Shown piece by piece: positions 8,297-17,725 of a stretch of DNA of 64,000 bases. The notes under the pieces were generated by a model. The model was not told the DNA's origin, ran no database searches, and worked only from the letters and a program-made list of their open reading frames with translations. How positions within the stretch are numbered: position 1 is the stretch's first letter; every line of letters starts with the position of its first letter. Source of the stretch: Cohaesibacter marisflavi. Lineage in GTDB: Bacteria > Pseudomonadota > Alphaproteobacteria > Rhizobiales > Cohaesibacteraceae. Made by a program: the position numbers and the translations under genes. The stretch covers positions 146,982 to 210,981 of the forward strand of contig NZ_FOVR01000010.1 of the NCBI RefSeq assembly GCF_900115225.1, read 5' to 3'.

Positions 8297-11200
8297 ATGA
8301 CGGAGACGGCGCGGCAGTTTGCGTTGAAATATGATCAGGTGTGCAGCCCGATCCGCTCCCTTGCGGGTGGACTGGGGCGTGGACTTGCATCTTTCATTCT
8401 GCTTTGCCTGCTGTTTGTCTCGGTCTTTGCAAGCCATAGTTTCGCGCAGCAAATTGACGGCGGCGCAGATGGCTCGCAGACCGGCGAGCTTGAGATCGTT
8501 ACAACCCAGGAAGAGGGGTTCGGGCGGATCATTCTCAACTTCAAAGGGCGCAATCTGTTGCCGGGCTACTCAATCAAGCAGGAAAACAGCATTTTTGTTA
8601 TCCGCTTCGATGAGTCTGTCAATTCCTCCCCGGTTATGTCTTTGCCAACAATCCTGCCGGATTATGTCACGGTTGCGCGACTGGATCCGGACGGGCAGGG
8701 CATCCGGATTGCGTTGAAGCCCAATGTGCGTATCAACACTATGGAAGCGGGCGAGCGGTTATATATCGATCTGTTGCCGACCAGTTGGACAGGCCTGCCG
8801 CCTTCCTTGCCGCCAGAAGTGGTGCGCGAGCTAGCCAAACGCGCTGAAGAAGCGTTGCGTCTTGCCAGATCTCTCGAGCAGGCCAAAAAAGGCTCGCAAG
8901 TACGCCCCAAACTCGATCTGCGGATCGGTGATCATCCGACCTTTACGCGTGCGGCTTTTATCTGGAACATTCCCTTTGACTCCACATTCGAGCGTCAGGG
9001 GCCGGAAGTCCGAGTGTTTTTCAACCACAAGGCGGATGCGGATCTATCCAAGCTGCGTGCAGAGCTGCCTCCTTTGGTGAGTGACATTCAGATGTCCCAT
9101 GAAAATGGAGGCACGCTGTTCAGGATTTTTGTGGCGCCCACATCGGATGTACGTGCTTTTCGCGAAGATGATTCCTACATCGTCGACATAACTGGCGACA
9201 AGGTTCTGTTTCAGGCGCAGGGCGCTGAAGACAGTATCACACGTGCCGTCTCTAGTCCCGGCGACAGTGGAGTTCTTATCGCCAATGGGACGGGGGGGAG
9301 CGCAGATGCTGCAGCGCCTGCAGGCAACAACCGGTTAGCCGATGCCAACAATTGGCCTGCGGCAGATACGAATAATGCAGCTGACGAGGTCATTCTCGGG
9401 CCGGGGCCGAATGGTGAAAGTCAGGACAATGCGCTCTTTGCCAATTCGCAAGTGACCGAGCCAATCGCTCCGACCGTTGCTGGTGCAGCTGACCCGAATG
9501 CTCAGAATGCAGCGCTCAATGGGGCGCCCGATGAGCGCTATCTTGCCATACCACCGGCAGCTGCTGAAGTGGAGGCGGTCAATCCGCCCTCGATGTCTGG
9601 TGCGACCGCCAAGGTGGAAGCCCCTTCCGAGCTGGTGCCAGCGCCTGCGCAGGTTTCGACGCCAACTCCATCACCGGTGGTGATTGAGGAAACGACGGTA
9701 CCTAATGTCGACGTTATGCCTGTCGCGCCGGAACAGCAGCAAGCTCAGATGCCAATTGCTCAGGCAGGTACGACCCAGGAGCAGGTTCTACCCGGTGAAG
9801 AGAGCATATCAGGTGCGGCCAATGCAGAACGTATGACTGGCGCTTTGCCGGATTTGACCGCGCAAATGCTGCCTGTCGAGGCCAAGGCCTTCGGGCGTTC
9901 GGTTCGCCTGTTCTTTCCATTCAAGAATCCCACTGCGTCTGCCGTTTTCAAGAAAAGTGGTGTCATCTGGGCCGTGTTCGATACGCCGCTAGGGCTTGAT
10001 GTCTCTGCGGCGCGCGGGCAGCTGAATGCCATCGCGGATGATCTGGAAGTATGGCGCTCCGGTCGTATTGCCGTGTTGCGCATTCCGCTCAAAAACTCCC
10101 GTCTGGTCACATTTTCCCCTGAGGGATATGGCTGGCTTTTGACGATCGGAGATATGGTGGTCGAACCGACCAAACCGCTGCATATGGCGCGAACCAAGAT
10201 CAGCGGCGGTCGCTCTGCCATGCGCGTTAAGTTCGAAGGTACAGGAAGTATCCTCAAACTGCGCGATCCGGGCACCGGCGAGAATATTCATGTGGTCACC
10301 GGGCTGGGGCCTGCGCGCGGCTTTGTCAAATCGCAGCAACTTGTTGATTTCGCCACTCTGGTTTCTGCGCACGGCATTGCGTTGACCGAAAGAGTGGATG
10401 ATTTGCAGGTGGCGCGTGATGGCGGGTTCATTTATATCAGCTCGAGCAACGGCTTGACCCTGTCAAACTCGGGAGCAGCGAAGGTCGATCTGAGTGGGCT
10501 GACCTCCGGAAATGGTACTGTGAGGGAGACCTATCTTAATCTGGAGTCGCTGATTGCTCCGTCGCCGACGGTTTTTACCCGCGAAAGACAGGCGCTGGAA
10601 GCGAAGGTTTCCCAGTTTGATGACCAGATGGCCATTCAGAGCGAAATGGCACTCGCCAAGCTGCTGCTTGCCAATGGTTATGGCACAGAAGCGCTTGGCC
10701 ATTTGCAGATCATTGAAGATACAGCCCCAGAATTTGCGCGCGGTCGCGGGTTTCGCACATTGTTTGCGGCTGCCGAACTGTTTTCTGGACGGCCGGATTC
10801 GGCTTTCCGTCGGCTAAACCATCCCGAATTTGACAATGACGCAGATGCTTCTGTTTGGCGTGGTCTGGCCGCTGCCCGTTCGGGGCGCTGGCGAGAAGCC
10901 GAGGACGCTCTGGATCTTGCCTCAACGGTGGCTCAGGATTACAGCATTCATGTGCGCAACATGATGTTGCTGGACGGCGTCGAAATTTCCTTGTTGGACC
11001 AGCAGTTTGGCAGCGCATCTGCTGCTTTGGCCGAAGTGAATCCTGCTTATCTGGATCAGGAAGGTGTTGCGCGCTACAATCTGCTACGGGGCAAGATTGC
11101 TGTTGCAAGAAATGAATCCGCCGAGGCGCTGGAAGCCTTCAAGACAGCGCGGGAGACCCGATATCTGCCGATTGCGACAGATGCGTGGTTGCAGGAAATC

Positions 11201-12304
11201 AAGCTCAAGAATCAGGAAAAGCAGCTCACCAATGACGAAGCCATTGATGAGCTTGAGGGACTGACGACCATCTGGCGCGGCGATGACGTGGAACTGAATG
11301 CTTTAAGGAGCCTTGCTCATCTTTATGTCGACAAGGGGGAATTCCGCAACGCCTTCGAAACCCTGAAGGCGGCGACCAGTTCGGACGCGGCTTCGGACGT
11401 GACACGCGTTTTGCAGGAAGAAATGAACGGCGTGTTTTCGTCGCTCTTTCTTGATGGCAAGGTGGATGAATTGTCGGCCATCAAGGCCTTGTCGCTCTAT
11501 TACGACTTTCGCGAGCTGACGCCGGTTGGCCGTCGCGGCGATGAAATGGTCCGGCGCCTGGCCGACAAGCTGGTGGAAGTGGATCTGCTGGATCGTGCCG
11601 AAGAGCTGCTTAAACATCAGGTTGACAATCGCCTCAAGGGAGCCGCCCGCTCACAGATTGCTGCCGACCTGGCTGTGATCTATTTGCTCGACCGTAAACC
11701 CAACAAAGCGCTGGATGTATTGCGCAGGACGCGACAGTCGCAGTTGCCGCTTTCTCTGGAGCGTCAGCGCCGGTTGGTTGAAGCCAAGGCTCTGGCAGAG
11801 TTGAACAAGGTGGATCTGGCTCTTGATCTCATCAAACCCCTGCAAGGGGGAGATGTGGAGCAATTACGCGCCGATATTCTCTGGCGCTCCAAACGCTGGC
11901 AGGATACTGCCGAGCAAATCGAGCAGATGATGGGAGATCGATGGAGCGTGCCGGATCCGCTGGATCAGGATGAACAGACTAACATTTTGCGGGCGGGTAT
12001 TGCCTACAGCCTTTCTGATGACCGGTTGGGGCTGGATCGTCTGCGCAGAAAATATGCCAAGATGATGTCGGATACGCCTGTTTCTGGCGCGTTTGATGTG
12101 GTGACGCTGCCCATTGAGCAACGCAGCGGTCAGGAGTTCCAGGCCATTGCACAGGAAATTGCGGGTATCAGTACCATGGAGCGGTTCCTCAAAGAATATC
12201 GCAGCCGCTATTTGCAGCCCAATGGCGGGGCTGGCAATGTTGCCGAGCAGGCCGTTCCAGCTGCTAACGCTGCAGGCAATGGCGAGACTGCACCGCAAGC
12301 CTGA
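8297..12304 (+). CDS. Large secreted TPR-type protein of the flagellar cluster
   Basis: A 1335-residue protein of unknown function. The chosen ATG (MTETARQF) has a GGAGA site 6 bases upstream; an in-frame start 18 codons earlier has none. Hydrophobic residues 27-48 form a signal peptide or anchor ending near SFAQQ. Residues about 70-175 form a beta-rich segment (GRIILNFKGRNLLPGYSI, then ERLYIDLLPTSWTGLPPSLP) resembling AMIN-like domains, and similar segments recur further on. Residues about 370-540 are Pro/Ala-rich, and residues about 760-1250 are helical with TPR character. Such proteins occur in other alphaproteobacterial flagellar loci. A periplasmic scaffold role is inference. Confidence 0.7.
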   Translation: MTETARQFALKYDQVCSPIRSLAGGLGRGLASFILLCLLFVSVFASHSFAQQIDGGADGSQTGELEIVTTQEEGFGRIILNFKGRNLLPGYSIKQENSIFVIRFDESVNSSPVMSLPTILPDYVTVARLDPDGQGIRIALKPNVRINTMEAGERLYIDLLPTSWTGLPPSLPPEVVRELAKRAEEALRLARSLEQAKKGSQVRPKLDLRIGDHPTFTRAAFIWNIPFDSTFERQGPEVRVFFNHKADADLSKLRAELPPLVSDIQMSHENGGTLFRIFVAPTSDVRAFREDDSYIVDITGDKVLFQAQGAEDSITRAVSSPGDSGVLIANGTGGSADAAAPAGNNRLADANNWPAADTNNAADEVILGPGPNGESQDNALFANSQVTEPIAPTVAGAADPNAQNAALNGAPDERYLAIPPAAAEVEAVNPPSMSGATAKVEAPSELVPAPAQVSTPTPSPVVIEETTVPNVDVMPVAPEQQQAQMPIAQAGTTQEQVLPGEESISGAANAERMTGALPDLTAQMLPVEAKAFGRSVRLFFPFKNPTASAVFKKSGVIWAVFDTPLGLDVSAARGQLNAIADDLEVWRSGRIAVLRIPLKNSRLVTFSPEGYGWLLTIGDMVVEPTKPLHMARTKISGGRSAMRVKFEGTGSILKLRDPGTGENIHVVTGLGPARGFVKSQQLVDFATLVSAHGIALTERVDDLQVARDGGFIYISSSNGLTLSNSGAAKVDLSGLTSGNGTVRETYLNLESLIAPSPTVFTRERQALEAKVSQFDDQMAIQSEMALAKLLLANGYGTEALGHLQIIEDTAPEFARGRGFRTLFAAAELFSGRPDSAFRRLNHPEFDNDADASVWRGLAAARSGRWREAEDALDLASTVAQDYSIHVRNMMLLDGVEISLLDQQFGSASAALAEVNPAYLDQEGVARYNLLRGKIAVARNESAEALEAFKTARETRYLPIATDAWLQEIKLKNQEKQLTNDEAIDELEGLTTIWRGDDVELNALRSLAHLYVDKGEFRNAFETLKAATSSDAASDVTRVLQEEMNGVFSSLFLDGKVDELSAIKALSLYYDFRELTPVGRRGDEMVRRLADKLVEVDLLDRAEELLKHQVDNRLKGAARSQIAADLAVIYLLDRKPNKALDVLRRTRQSQLPLSLERQRRLVEAKALAELNKVDLALDLIKPLQGGDVEQLRADILWRSKRWQDTAEQIEQMMGDRWSVPDPLDQDEQTNILRAGIAYSLSDDRLGLDRLRRKYAKMMSDTPVSGAFDVVTLPIEQRSGQEFQAIAQEIAGISTMERFLKEYRSRYLQPNGGAGNVAEQAVPAANAAGNGETAPQA

Positions 12305-12380
12305 TTTCCTCCTGTTGACCATGAAGTCACGATCCGGGGCTTTGGTTGGCATGGTATCTGGGTGGCGCGAAAGGTAGATA

Positions 12381-12414
12381 GCAAAATAGCGGCGCACCCT
12401 GAAGGGCGCACCGC
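12381..12414 (-). terminator. Terminator of the fliO-fliP operon
   Basis: On the minus strand an 11-bp stem (12404-12414 with 12389-12399), fully paired when two G-U pairs are allowed, is followed by TATTTTGC. In plus-strand RNA the same two positions would be mismatches, so it is oriented for fliP, which ends 40 bases before it. Confidence 0.7.
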
Positions 12415-12454
12415 TTGGACTTCTTCTTTTATACTCGCGATAGAAAAGGGGAGG

Positions 12455-13282
12455 CTAGCTCCCCAGGAAACTACGCACGAGCGATCCTGTGATCAGGTTC
12501 CAGCCATCAATCAACACAAAGAAAATAAGCTTGAACGGCAGCGAGATCACGACTGGCGGCAACATCATCATGCCCATCGACATGAGAATGGAAGCGACCA
12601 CCAGATCGATGATGATGAAGGGCAGATAGATCAAGAAGCCAATCTCGAAACCTCGTCTCAATTCACTGATCATGAAGGCCGGAACGAGAACGCGGAGGCT
12701 CAAATCTTCCGGTGTTTCCGGCGCTTCCTGATTGGCCATGTCGAGAAACAGAGCAAGGTCATTCTCGCGCACATGCTGTCGCATGAACAGGTGGAAGGGG
12801 CGAGATGTGAGATCAAACGCTTCGGCGGGTTCTATCGTGCCCTGCACCAGTGGTTCGATGCCGGTATTGTAGGCTTCCTCAAAGGTTGGGGCCATGATGA
12901 AGGCCGTCAGGAATAGCGCCAGTGATACCATCACCGTGTTGGGCGGCGATGTTTGCAGGCCAAGCGCCGAGCGCAGCAAAGAAAGCACCACAACAATCCG
13001 GGTGAAGGATGTCACCATGATCAGGATCGAGGGCGCAAGAGACAGGACCGTGATCAGGGCGACCAGTTGAACTGCCCGCTCTGTCAGGGTCAGGTCATCC
13101 CCGAAGCCAATGGATAGCTGCTGGGCGAAGGCCGGGTTGGGATAGATCACCAAGCAGAAGGCCGCGACGGCAATGCAACTCATGACCCCTAGAAGTAGGA
13201 AACGGCCCCATGATCGGGGCCGAGTACCTTTATGCTTTTGGTCTCGTGCAGCTGACGTCTCTTTCGAGCTGAATAGGTTCAT
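12455..13282 (-). CDS. fliP: Flagellar export apparatus protein FliP
   Basis: FliP forms the core of the flagellar type III export gate with FliQ and FliR. The 275-residue product has an N-terminal basic region and hydrophobic signal segment (about 27-53), then the FliP domain with LAPSILIMVTSFTRIVVVLS, the LFLTAFIMAPT segment and the C-terminal LIYLPFIIIDLVVASILMSM motif. The frame overlaps fliO by 4 bases. fliQ, fliR and flhB lie in a separate plus-strand operon nearby. Confidence 0.96.
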   Translation of the reverse strand: MNLFSSKETSAARDQKHKGTRPRSWGRFLLLGVMSCIAVAAFCLVIYPNPAFAQQLSIGFGDDLTLTERAVQLVALITVLSLAPSILIMVTSFTRIVVVLSLLRSALGLQTSPPNTVMVSLALFLTAFIMAPTFEEAYNTGIEPLVQGTIEPAEAFDLTSRPFHLFMRQHVRENDLALFLDMANQEAPETPEDLSLRVLVPAFMISELRRGFEIGFLIYLPFIIIDLVVASILMSMGMMMLPPVVISLPFKLIFFVLIDGWNLITGSLVRSFLGS

Positions 13283-14904
13283 TTTTTAATTTCGCTCGAA
13301 AGCTCATTCAGGAGCCTGTTGATCTCGTCATCGTAGGAAGCAGATTTGGAGAGAGGCTCTATTTCGGGCTCTTGATCGGCCTTGTCTGACGAGGGGGCCT
13401 GCGGTTTGGGCTGTGCTTCGTCAGCAGGTGGGGTGGACTGCGCCTGCTCATCACCGCGCTGTTCCGAAGGGGCTTGTTGCTGTTGTGGCATTGGACGGGG
13501 CCGCTGTGGCAGCGGGGTTGCCGCTGCCCGTTGATGCGCTTCAGCCTCATTGGCAGCGTCAGGATTTTGCCGAGGAGCCTGTGGTGTCTTTGGCTCTTGC
13601 GGCTCCGGGCCGCGAGATTCCGCAGCTTGTGGCCGAGGCCGCTGCGGCTGAGGACGTTGGGCCTGAGAAGGTTGAACCTGTGGAGCTGGCTTTGGATCTG
13701 CTCCCTGGTCTCCCCTTTGTGATGCCTCAACAGACGCCTGATCAGGCTGTTGAGTTGGCTGAGAGAGCGTTTCTGTTTCCTTGCCTGCAGCTTTGCTTCC
13801 CGCGTCAGCTGAGGCCGAATCCTGTGCATTGGTGGTCTGCTGTTCAGACGGCGTTCTGTTTGCTTCAGCGCGCTGCTTAGGCGTCTCTGGCTCCCTCTTG
13901 GCGCTTTCAGGCTGATCAGGAGAAGACGGTTTAGGCGATTTCTGCGTTGCAGGAGCCTGCGCTTCAGAAGCGCGCGCTTCAGTGGGCAGTGCTTCGATAG
14001 GTTGGTTTTTGGAAGCGGAGGTCTCTCGTCCAGCGGGATGCGTAGGCTTGCTATCCTGCTCTTTGACAGCCTTGACATCATGTTCGCCGGACGACGGCTT
14101 TTCGCCATTATCTGGCTGTGCGATGGGCGAACGCTTTACAGGATCGACATGCTGTCCGCGATCCTGAGGAGCTGCGGGATGGATGGTACGTGGCGCTTCC
14201 GGTTTCGGTTGCCGCTGCGCGTCCTGCCTACTCTGCTCAGAGGCCGAGCCTTGATGAATGACAGGGGCTTGCTGTGGCCGTGGGTCTCTTGGTTGCAGGT
14301 TGTTCCGTTCGGCCGGATGGACCGGTGGCGCCATGCCGGGGCCACCGGTACGGGCTGCTGGTCTTTGCAATTGGTCCTGTGGGCGCTGCATATGAGGAGC
14401 TGTCGGGGAGCCTGAAACCGGTTGGCCTGGCTGTTGTGCCGGGGCTGTCGGACGCTGAGCCTGCATGCGAGGAGCGGCCGTTGATGTTGGTTGGGATGTC
14501 TGCTGCTGGGCAGGCATCTGCTGTGCCGGGCTGGACGGTGCAGGAGCTGGCTGCGCTAATGGCGGTTGAACAACCGGTGCGGCCTGTTGTGGCTGCATCT
14601 GTGCATGTGATGGCTGCTTCTGCATTTGCTGGGCGGGGATGTGATGTTCGACCAACAGGTCGGATTCTCCGCCGATGAGCAACAGATGCTCGACATGATC
14701 GCGCTGCACCAGAAGCAGGCGACGCTTGTGATCCACCGCGATCACTTCCTTGATTGACAGCCTTGGATCTTCACCCTGTCTGGCAATGCGTGCCGATACT
14801 AGATTCAGCTTTTTCATGATCCATGTCAGTAGAAATATCAAAATCAGGATCACGCCAAAGCCGATCAGGACCTGAACAAGCACTCCGCTTTCAATGCTCA
14901 ACAT
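13279..14904 (-). CDS. fliO: FliO-like flagellar protein with a very long Pro/Gln-rich tail
   Basis: FliO is a membrane scaffold for assembly of the FliP ring. The first 110 residues fit FliO: one transmembrane helix (about 7-29), a basic patch, and a small beta domain (DPRLSIKEVIAVDHKRRLLL, then HLLLIGGESDLLV). The remaining about 430 residues are low-complexity, rich in Pro, Gln, Ala and Glu, and presumably disordered; usual FliO proteins are much shorter. The start used (MLSIESGVLV) has a GGAAA site; an ATG 19 codons upstream has no clear ribosome site. It overlaps fliP by 4 bases. Confidence 0.8.
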   Translation of the reverse strand: MLSIESGVLVQVLIGFGVILILIFLLTWIMKKLNLVSARIARQGEDPRLSIKEVIAVDHKRRLLLVQRDHVEHLLLIGGESDLLVEHHIPAQQMQKQPSHAQMQPQQAAPVVQPPLAQPAPAPSSPAQQMPAQQQTSQPTSTAAPRMQAQRPTAPAQQPGQPVSGSPTAPHMQRPQDQLQRPAARTGGPGMAPPVHPAERNNLQPRDPRPQQAPVIHQGSASEQSRQDAQRQPKPEAPRTIHPAAPQDRGQHVDPVKRSPIAQPDNGEKPSSGEHDVKAVKEQDSKPTHPAGRETSASKNQPIEALPTEARASEAQAPATQKSPKPSSPDQPESAKREPETPKQRAEANRTPSEQQTTNAQDSASADAGSKAAGKETETLSQPTQQPDQASVEASQRGDQGADPKPAPQVQPSQAQRPQPQRPRPQAAESRGPEPQEPKTPQAPRQNPDAANEAEAHQRAAATPLPQRPRPMPQQQQAPSEQRGDEQAQSTPPADEAQPKPQAPSSDKADQEPEIEPLSKSASYDDEINRLLNELSSEIKK

Positions 14905-15131
14905 AGGGTTTCCAATCTTGTCTTTATTCAGTCGTTGTGAGTTCAGACTCGTGCTTTCCATTTCTGCGTACAGCGAAAAACATGCCTCGAGCGAATCTGA
15001 ATCTATGATAGCATTTTAACAATCTTGAAATATTTTTGGCGGTTTTTATTCGCAAACTGCAAATTTTACCCCTTGTAATTTTTAACAGAACAGTCCGGTT
15101 TCAGCCGTTTTTTCTTGTGACTTCCAATTCG

Positions 15132-15147
15132 TTAAGAACTTGTTAAC
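15132..15147 (+). promoter_or_regulatory. CtrA-type binding box upstream of flgB
   Basis: TTAA, seven bases, TTAAC (followed by another C): an exact match to the full CtrA consensus. It ends 83 bases before the flgB TTG start, a normal distance for a box over the -35 element. It would control the flgB-flgC-fliE-fliQ-fliR-flhB run. Confidence 0.65.
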
Positions 15148-15230
15148 CAATTGATAGGCAAAATTTGCCGTAAGGGCTGATGAAGGCATCGCCTTGCATT
15201 GCTGCGCACTTAAATTCACGAGGCAAACCT

Positions 15231-15638
15231 TTGGCAATTGGAGACCTGAAACTATTTTCGATGCTTCGTTCCAAGATGCATTGGCATCAAACGAGGCAAC
15301 GCGTGTTGGCCGAGAATATCGCAAACGCGGATAGTCCCCAATATAACGCCAAGGATCTTGCTCCGGTCAATTTCGATAGTGTCCTGAATATCCCGCGCGA
15401 AAGCGGGCTGCAGACACGCAAGACCAACAGCCATCACTTGCAGGGAAAGGCGATCTTTCCGGATAACAAGCTGGTTGGCAAGGATGTGGACGGCTTCGAA
15501 GTGACACCCTCGGGTAATAACGTGAATCTCGAAGAGCAGATGATGAAAGTGACGGCCAACCAGATGGACTATCAGGCGGTTGCCAGCCTTTATTCCAAGG
15601 GCTTGGGGATGATCCGCACTGCTGTCAGAAAAGGTTAG
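15231..15638 (+). CDS. flgB: Flagellar proximal rod protein FlgB (TTG start)
   Basis: FlgB is the first proximal rod subunit above the MS ring. I place the start at TTG 15231, giving MAIGDLKLFSMLRSKMHWHQ (135 aa), which is how FlgB proteins of this group begin. A GAGG ribosome site lies 7 bases upstream. An ATG at 15180 in the same frame would add 17 residues unlike the family. The rod motif RVLAENIANADSPQYNAKDL and the C-terminal QMDYQAVASLYSKGLGMIR are present. First gene of the rod/export operon. Confidence 0.92.
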   Translation: MAIGDLKLFSMLRSKMHWHQTRQRVLAENIANADSPQYNAKDLAPVNFDSVLNIPRESGLQTRKTNSHHLQGKAIFPDNKLVGKDVDGFEVTPSGNNVNLEEQMMKVTANQMDYQAVASLYSKGLGMIRTAVRKG

Positions 15639-15748
15639 AGGCTGAGCACGTGCCTTGGCGATAGCCCGGGGCTCTGGGCTCGGGATGAGGTTTGAAACGC
15701 GTACGGGATCAATGAGGGTTCGACGCCAATTGAAAGGAAGAAGACGAG

Positions 15749-16159
15749 ATGGATTTCCTGAAATCGATCATGATTGCAGCTTCCGGCCTGCATGCGCAAA
15801 GCGGCCGCATGCGTGTGATTTCGGAAAACATTGCCAACTCTGATTCTACGGCCAGGGAGCCGGGCGGGGACCCTTATCGGCGTCAGATTCCGTCCTTCCG
15901 CTCGCGGTTTGACAAAGAGGTTGAGGCCAATCTTGTCGAATTGGGTCGTGTGTTGCCCGATCAATCGGACTTCCGCATGCAGTATGATCCGGGCAGCCCG
16001 GCAGCCAATGACGAAGGCTATGTGAAGCTTCCCAATGTCAATTCCCTGATGGAAGTGACCGACCTGCAACAGGCGCAGAGAAGCTATCAGGCCAATCTGA
16101 ACGTCATTACCGCCACCCGCCAGATGGTCACCAAGACGCTTGATATTCTCAAGGCGTAA
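15749..16159 (+). CDS. flgC: Flagellar proximal rod protein FlgC
   Basis: FlgC is a proximal rod subunit. The 136-residue length is typical. It has the N-terminal heptad region with SGLHAQSGRMRVISENIANS and the C-terminal MEVTDLQQAQRSYQANLNVI motif. A GGAAG-type site precedes the ATG. The gap of 110 bases after flgB shows no gene. Confidence 0.96.
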   Translation: MDFLKSIMIAASGLHAQSGRMRVISENIANSDSTAREPGGDPYRRQIPSFRSRFDKEVEANLVELGRVLPDQSDFRMQYDPGSPAANDEGYVKLPNVNSLMEVTDLQQAQRSYQANLNVITATRQMVTKTLDILKA

Positions 16160-16216
16160 TCCGTTCCTAATCGCCCCCAACCCCAATTGGCCGTGCTGGG
16201 CCTGACGAGTTAACCA

Positions 16217-16537
16217 ATGATTAATACTTCCTTGAGTGCTGCGAACGCTTATAATCTAGCTCAACAGCTTACGAATCAGACTAACCCGGACCAGTCACTG
16301 CAGAAGGCCGCCGATACGAAACCCGATTTCGGAGCGATGGTCAAAGACGGTGTTCAGGGCGTGCTCGACAAAGGGGATGTTGCCGAGAAAACCGCAACAT
16401 CCATGATTGATGGCAAGGCCGATGTTGTTGATGTCGTAACTGCGGTTGCAGAAACCGAAGTGGCGTTGGAAACGATGGTATCCATTCGGGATCGTGTGAT
16501 CTCCTCCTATGAGTCGATCATGCAGATGCCAATCTAA
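16217..16537 (+). CDS. fliE: Flagellar hook-basal body protein FliE
   Basis: FliE joins the MS ring to the rod and is the first exported subunit. The 106-residue product has the FliE C-terminal domain (DVVDVVTAVAETEVALETMV, then IRDRVISSYESIMQMPI). It lies 57 bases after flgC in the same direction. The ribosome site is weak. Confidence 0.94.
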   Translation: MINTSLSAANAYNLAQQLTNQTNPDQSLQKAADTKPDFGAMVKDGVQGVLDKGDVAEKTATSMIDGKADVVDVVTAVAETEVALETMVSIRDRVISSYESIMQMPI

Positions 16538-16610
16538 TGGAATGGGCGCGTTTTGCGCGCCTTTTCGTGCCGGATCGGTTTCTAGCCTCACCATCTGAAG
16601 GAGATTTGAT

Positions 16611-16874
16611 ATGACCGGTCCGGAAGTACTCGATATTGCGCGTGAAGGCGTATGGGTGCTAATCAAGATCGCTGCGCCGCCAATGGTTGTCGGGTTGGTG
16701 ATCGGTGTGGTCATTGCTCTTTTCCAGGCGTTGACGCAGATTCAGGAAATGACCTTGGTGTTTGTGCCCAAGATCATTGCCATTTTCCTCACCATTCTCA
16801 TTACAATGCCCTTTTTCGGGGCGACATTGAGCACTTATATGCGAATGTTGATGGAGCGTGCCATTTCAGGCTGA
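16611..16874 (+). CDS. fliQ: Flagellar export apparatus protein FliQ
   Basis: FliQ is a small export-gate subunit. It is 87 residues with two transmembrane helices (about 16-40 and 50-73), the standard size and topology. Characteristic residues include VGLVIGVVIALFQALTQIQE. An AAGGAG site precedes the ATG by 8 bases. fliR follows. Confidence 0.96.
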   Translation: MTGPEVLDIAREGVWVLIKIAAPPMVVGLVIGVVIALFQALTQIQEMTLVFVPKIIAIFLTILITMPFFGATLSTYMRMLMERAISG

Positions 16875-16910
16875 CGGTTCTTACCCAGCGTCTGACGGTG
16901 CGAATGAAGC

Positions 16911-17672
16911 ATGCTCATCGACCTCCTTCCTCAAACGGCCTACATCTTTGTTCTGATCTTTTCCCGGATCGGAACCTTGTTCATGTTGCTGCCAGCTTTT
17001 TCTGAGCAGGCGGTATCTGTGCGTTTGAGGCTGGTGATTGCCTTGATGACCTGTCTGGTGCTCTATCCCATGGTTTCGGGCAACTATGGGGCCGTGCCGG
17101 GCACCTTTACGGGTATTCTCGTTGCCATGGGGCGGGAGATGATTGTGGCCGCCTTGATCGGGCTTTCCGTAAAGCTGGTGATGGCGGCCTTGCAGATTGC
17201 CGCGACCACAATTGCTTTCCAGATGGGTTTGAGTTTTGCCATGGGGTCGGACCCGTCTTCTGGCCAGCAGACGGTGCAGATCGGCACCTTTCTGAGCATG
17301 CTGGCCGTGACGATGATCTTCATCACCAATCTGCATTACTTGATGATTGCCGCGATGTATGACAGCTATCAACTGTTTCCGGTCAATCAGCCGATTCCGA
17401 TCGGAGATATTGCCCAATACGCAACGGATATTCTGGCAGAGTCTTTTGTTATCGGCATCAAACTGTCATCACCCTTTATCGTCTATGGGCTGATCTTCCA
17501 GTTTGCGTTGGGGCTGTTATCCAGACTTATGCCGCAGTTGCAGGTGTATTTTCTGGCGATGCCTGCCAACATCTTTGTTGGCCTGTTGTTGTTGATGGTG
17601 CTTCTGGTCACGATGATGACCTGGTATCTGGGGCATGTTGAAGAGGTGCTTGGCAATTTCATCGTGCGGTGA
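16911..17672 (+). CDS. fliR: Flagellar export apparatus protein FliR
   Basis: FliR is the third core component of the export gate. The 253-residue product is highly hydrophobic with about six transmembrane helices, typical for the family; a PAFSEQAVSVRLRLVIAL segment follows the first helix and an LPQLQVYFLAMPANIFVGLL segment lies near the end. The start ATG has only a weak ribosome site. The spacing of 36 bases after fliQ suggests the same transcript. Confidence 0.95.
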   Translation: MLIDLLPQTAYIFVLIFSRIGTLFMLLPAFSEQAVSVRLRLVIALMTCLVLYPMVSGNYGAVPGTFTGILVAMGREMIVAALIGLSVKLVMAALQIAATTIAFQMGLSFAMGSDPSSGQQTVQIGTFLSMLAVTMIFITNLHYLMIAAMYDSYQLFPVNQPIPIGDIAQYATDILAESFVIGIKLSSPFIVYGLIFQFALGLLSRLMPQLQVYFLAMPANIFVGLLLLMVLLVTMMTWYLGHVEEVLGNFIVR

Positions 17673-17725
17673 CGAGCCGCGCATTAGGTGAGTGCATTTG
17701 GAAAGACAGGATGTAGGAGACTGTC

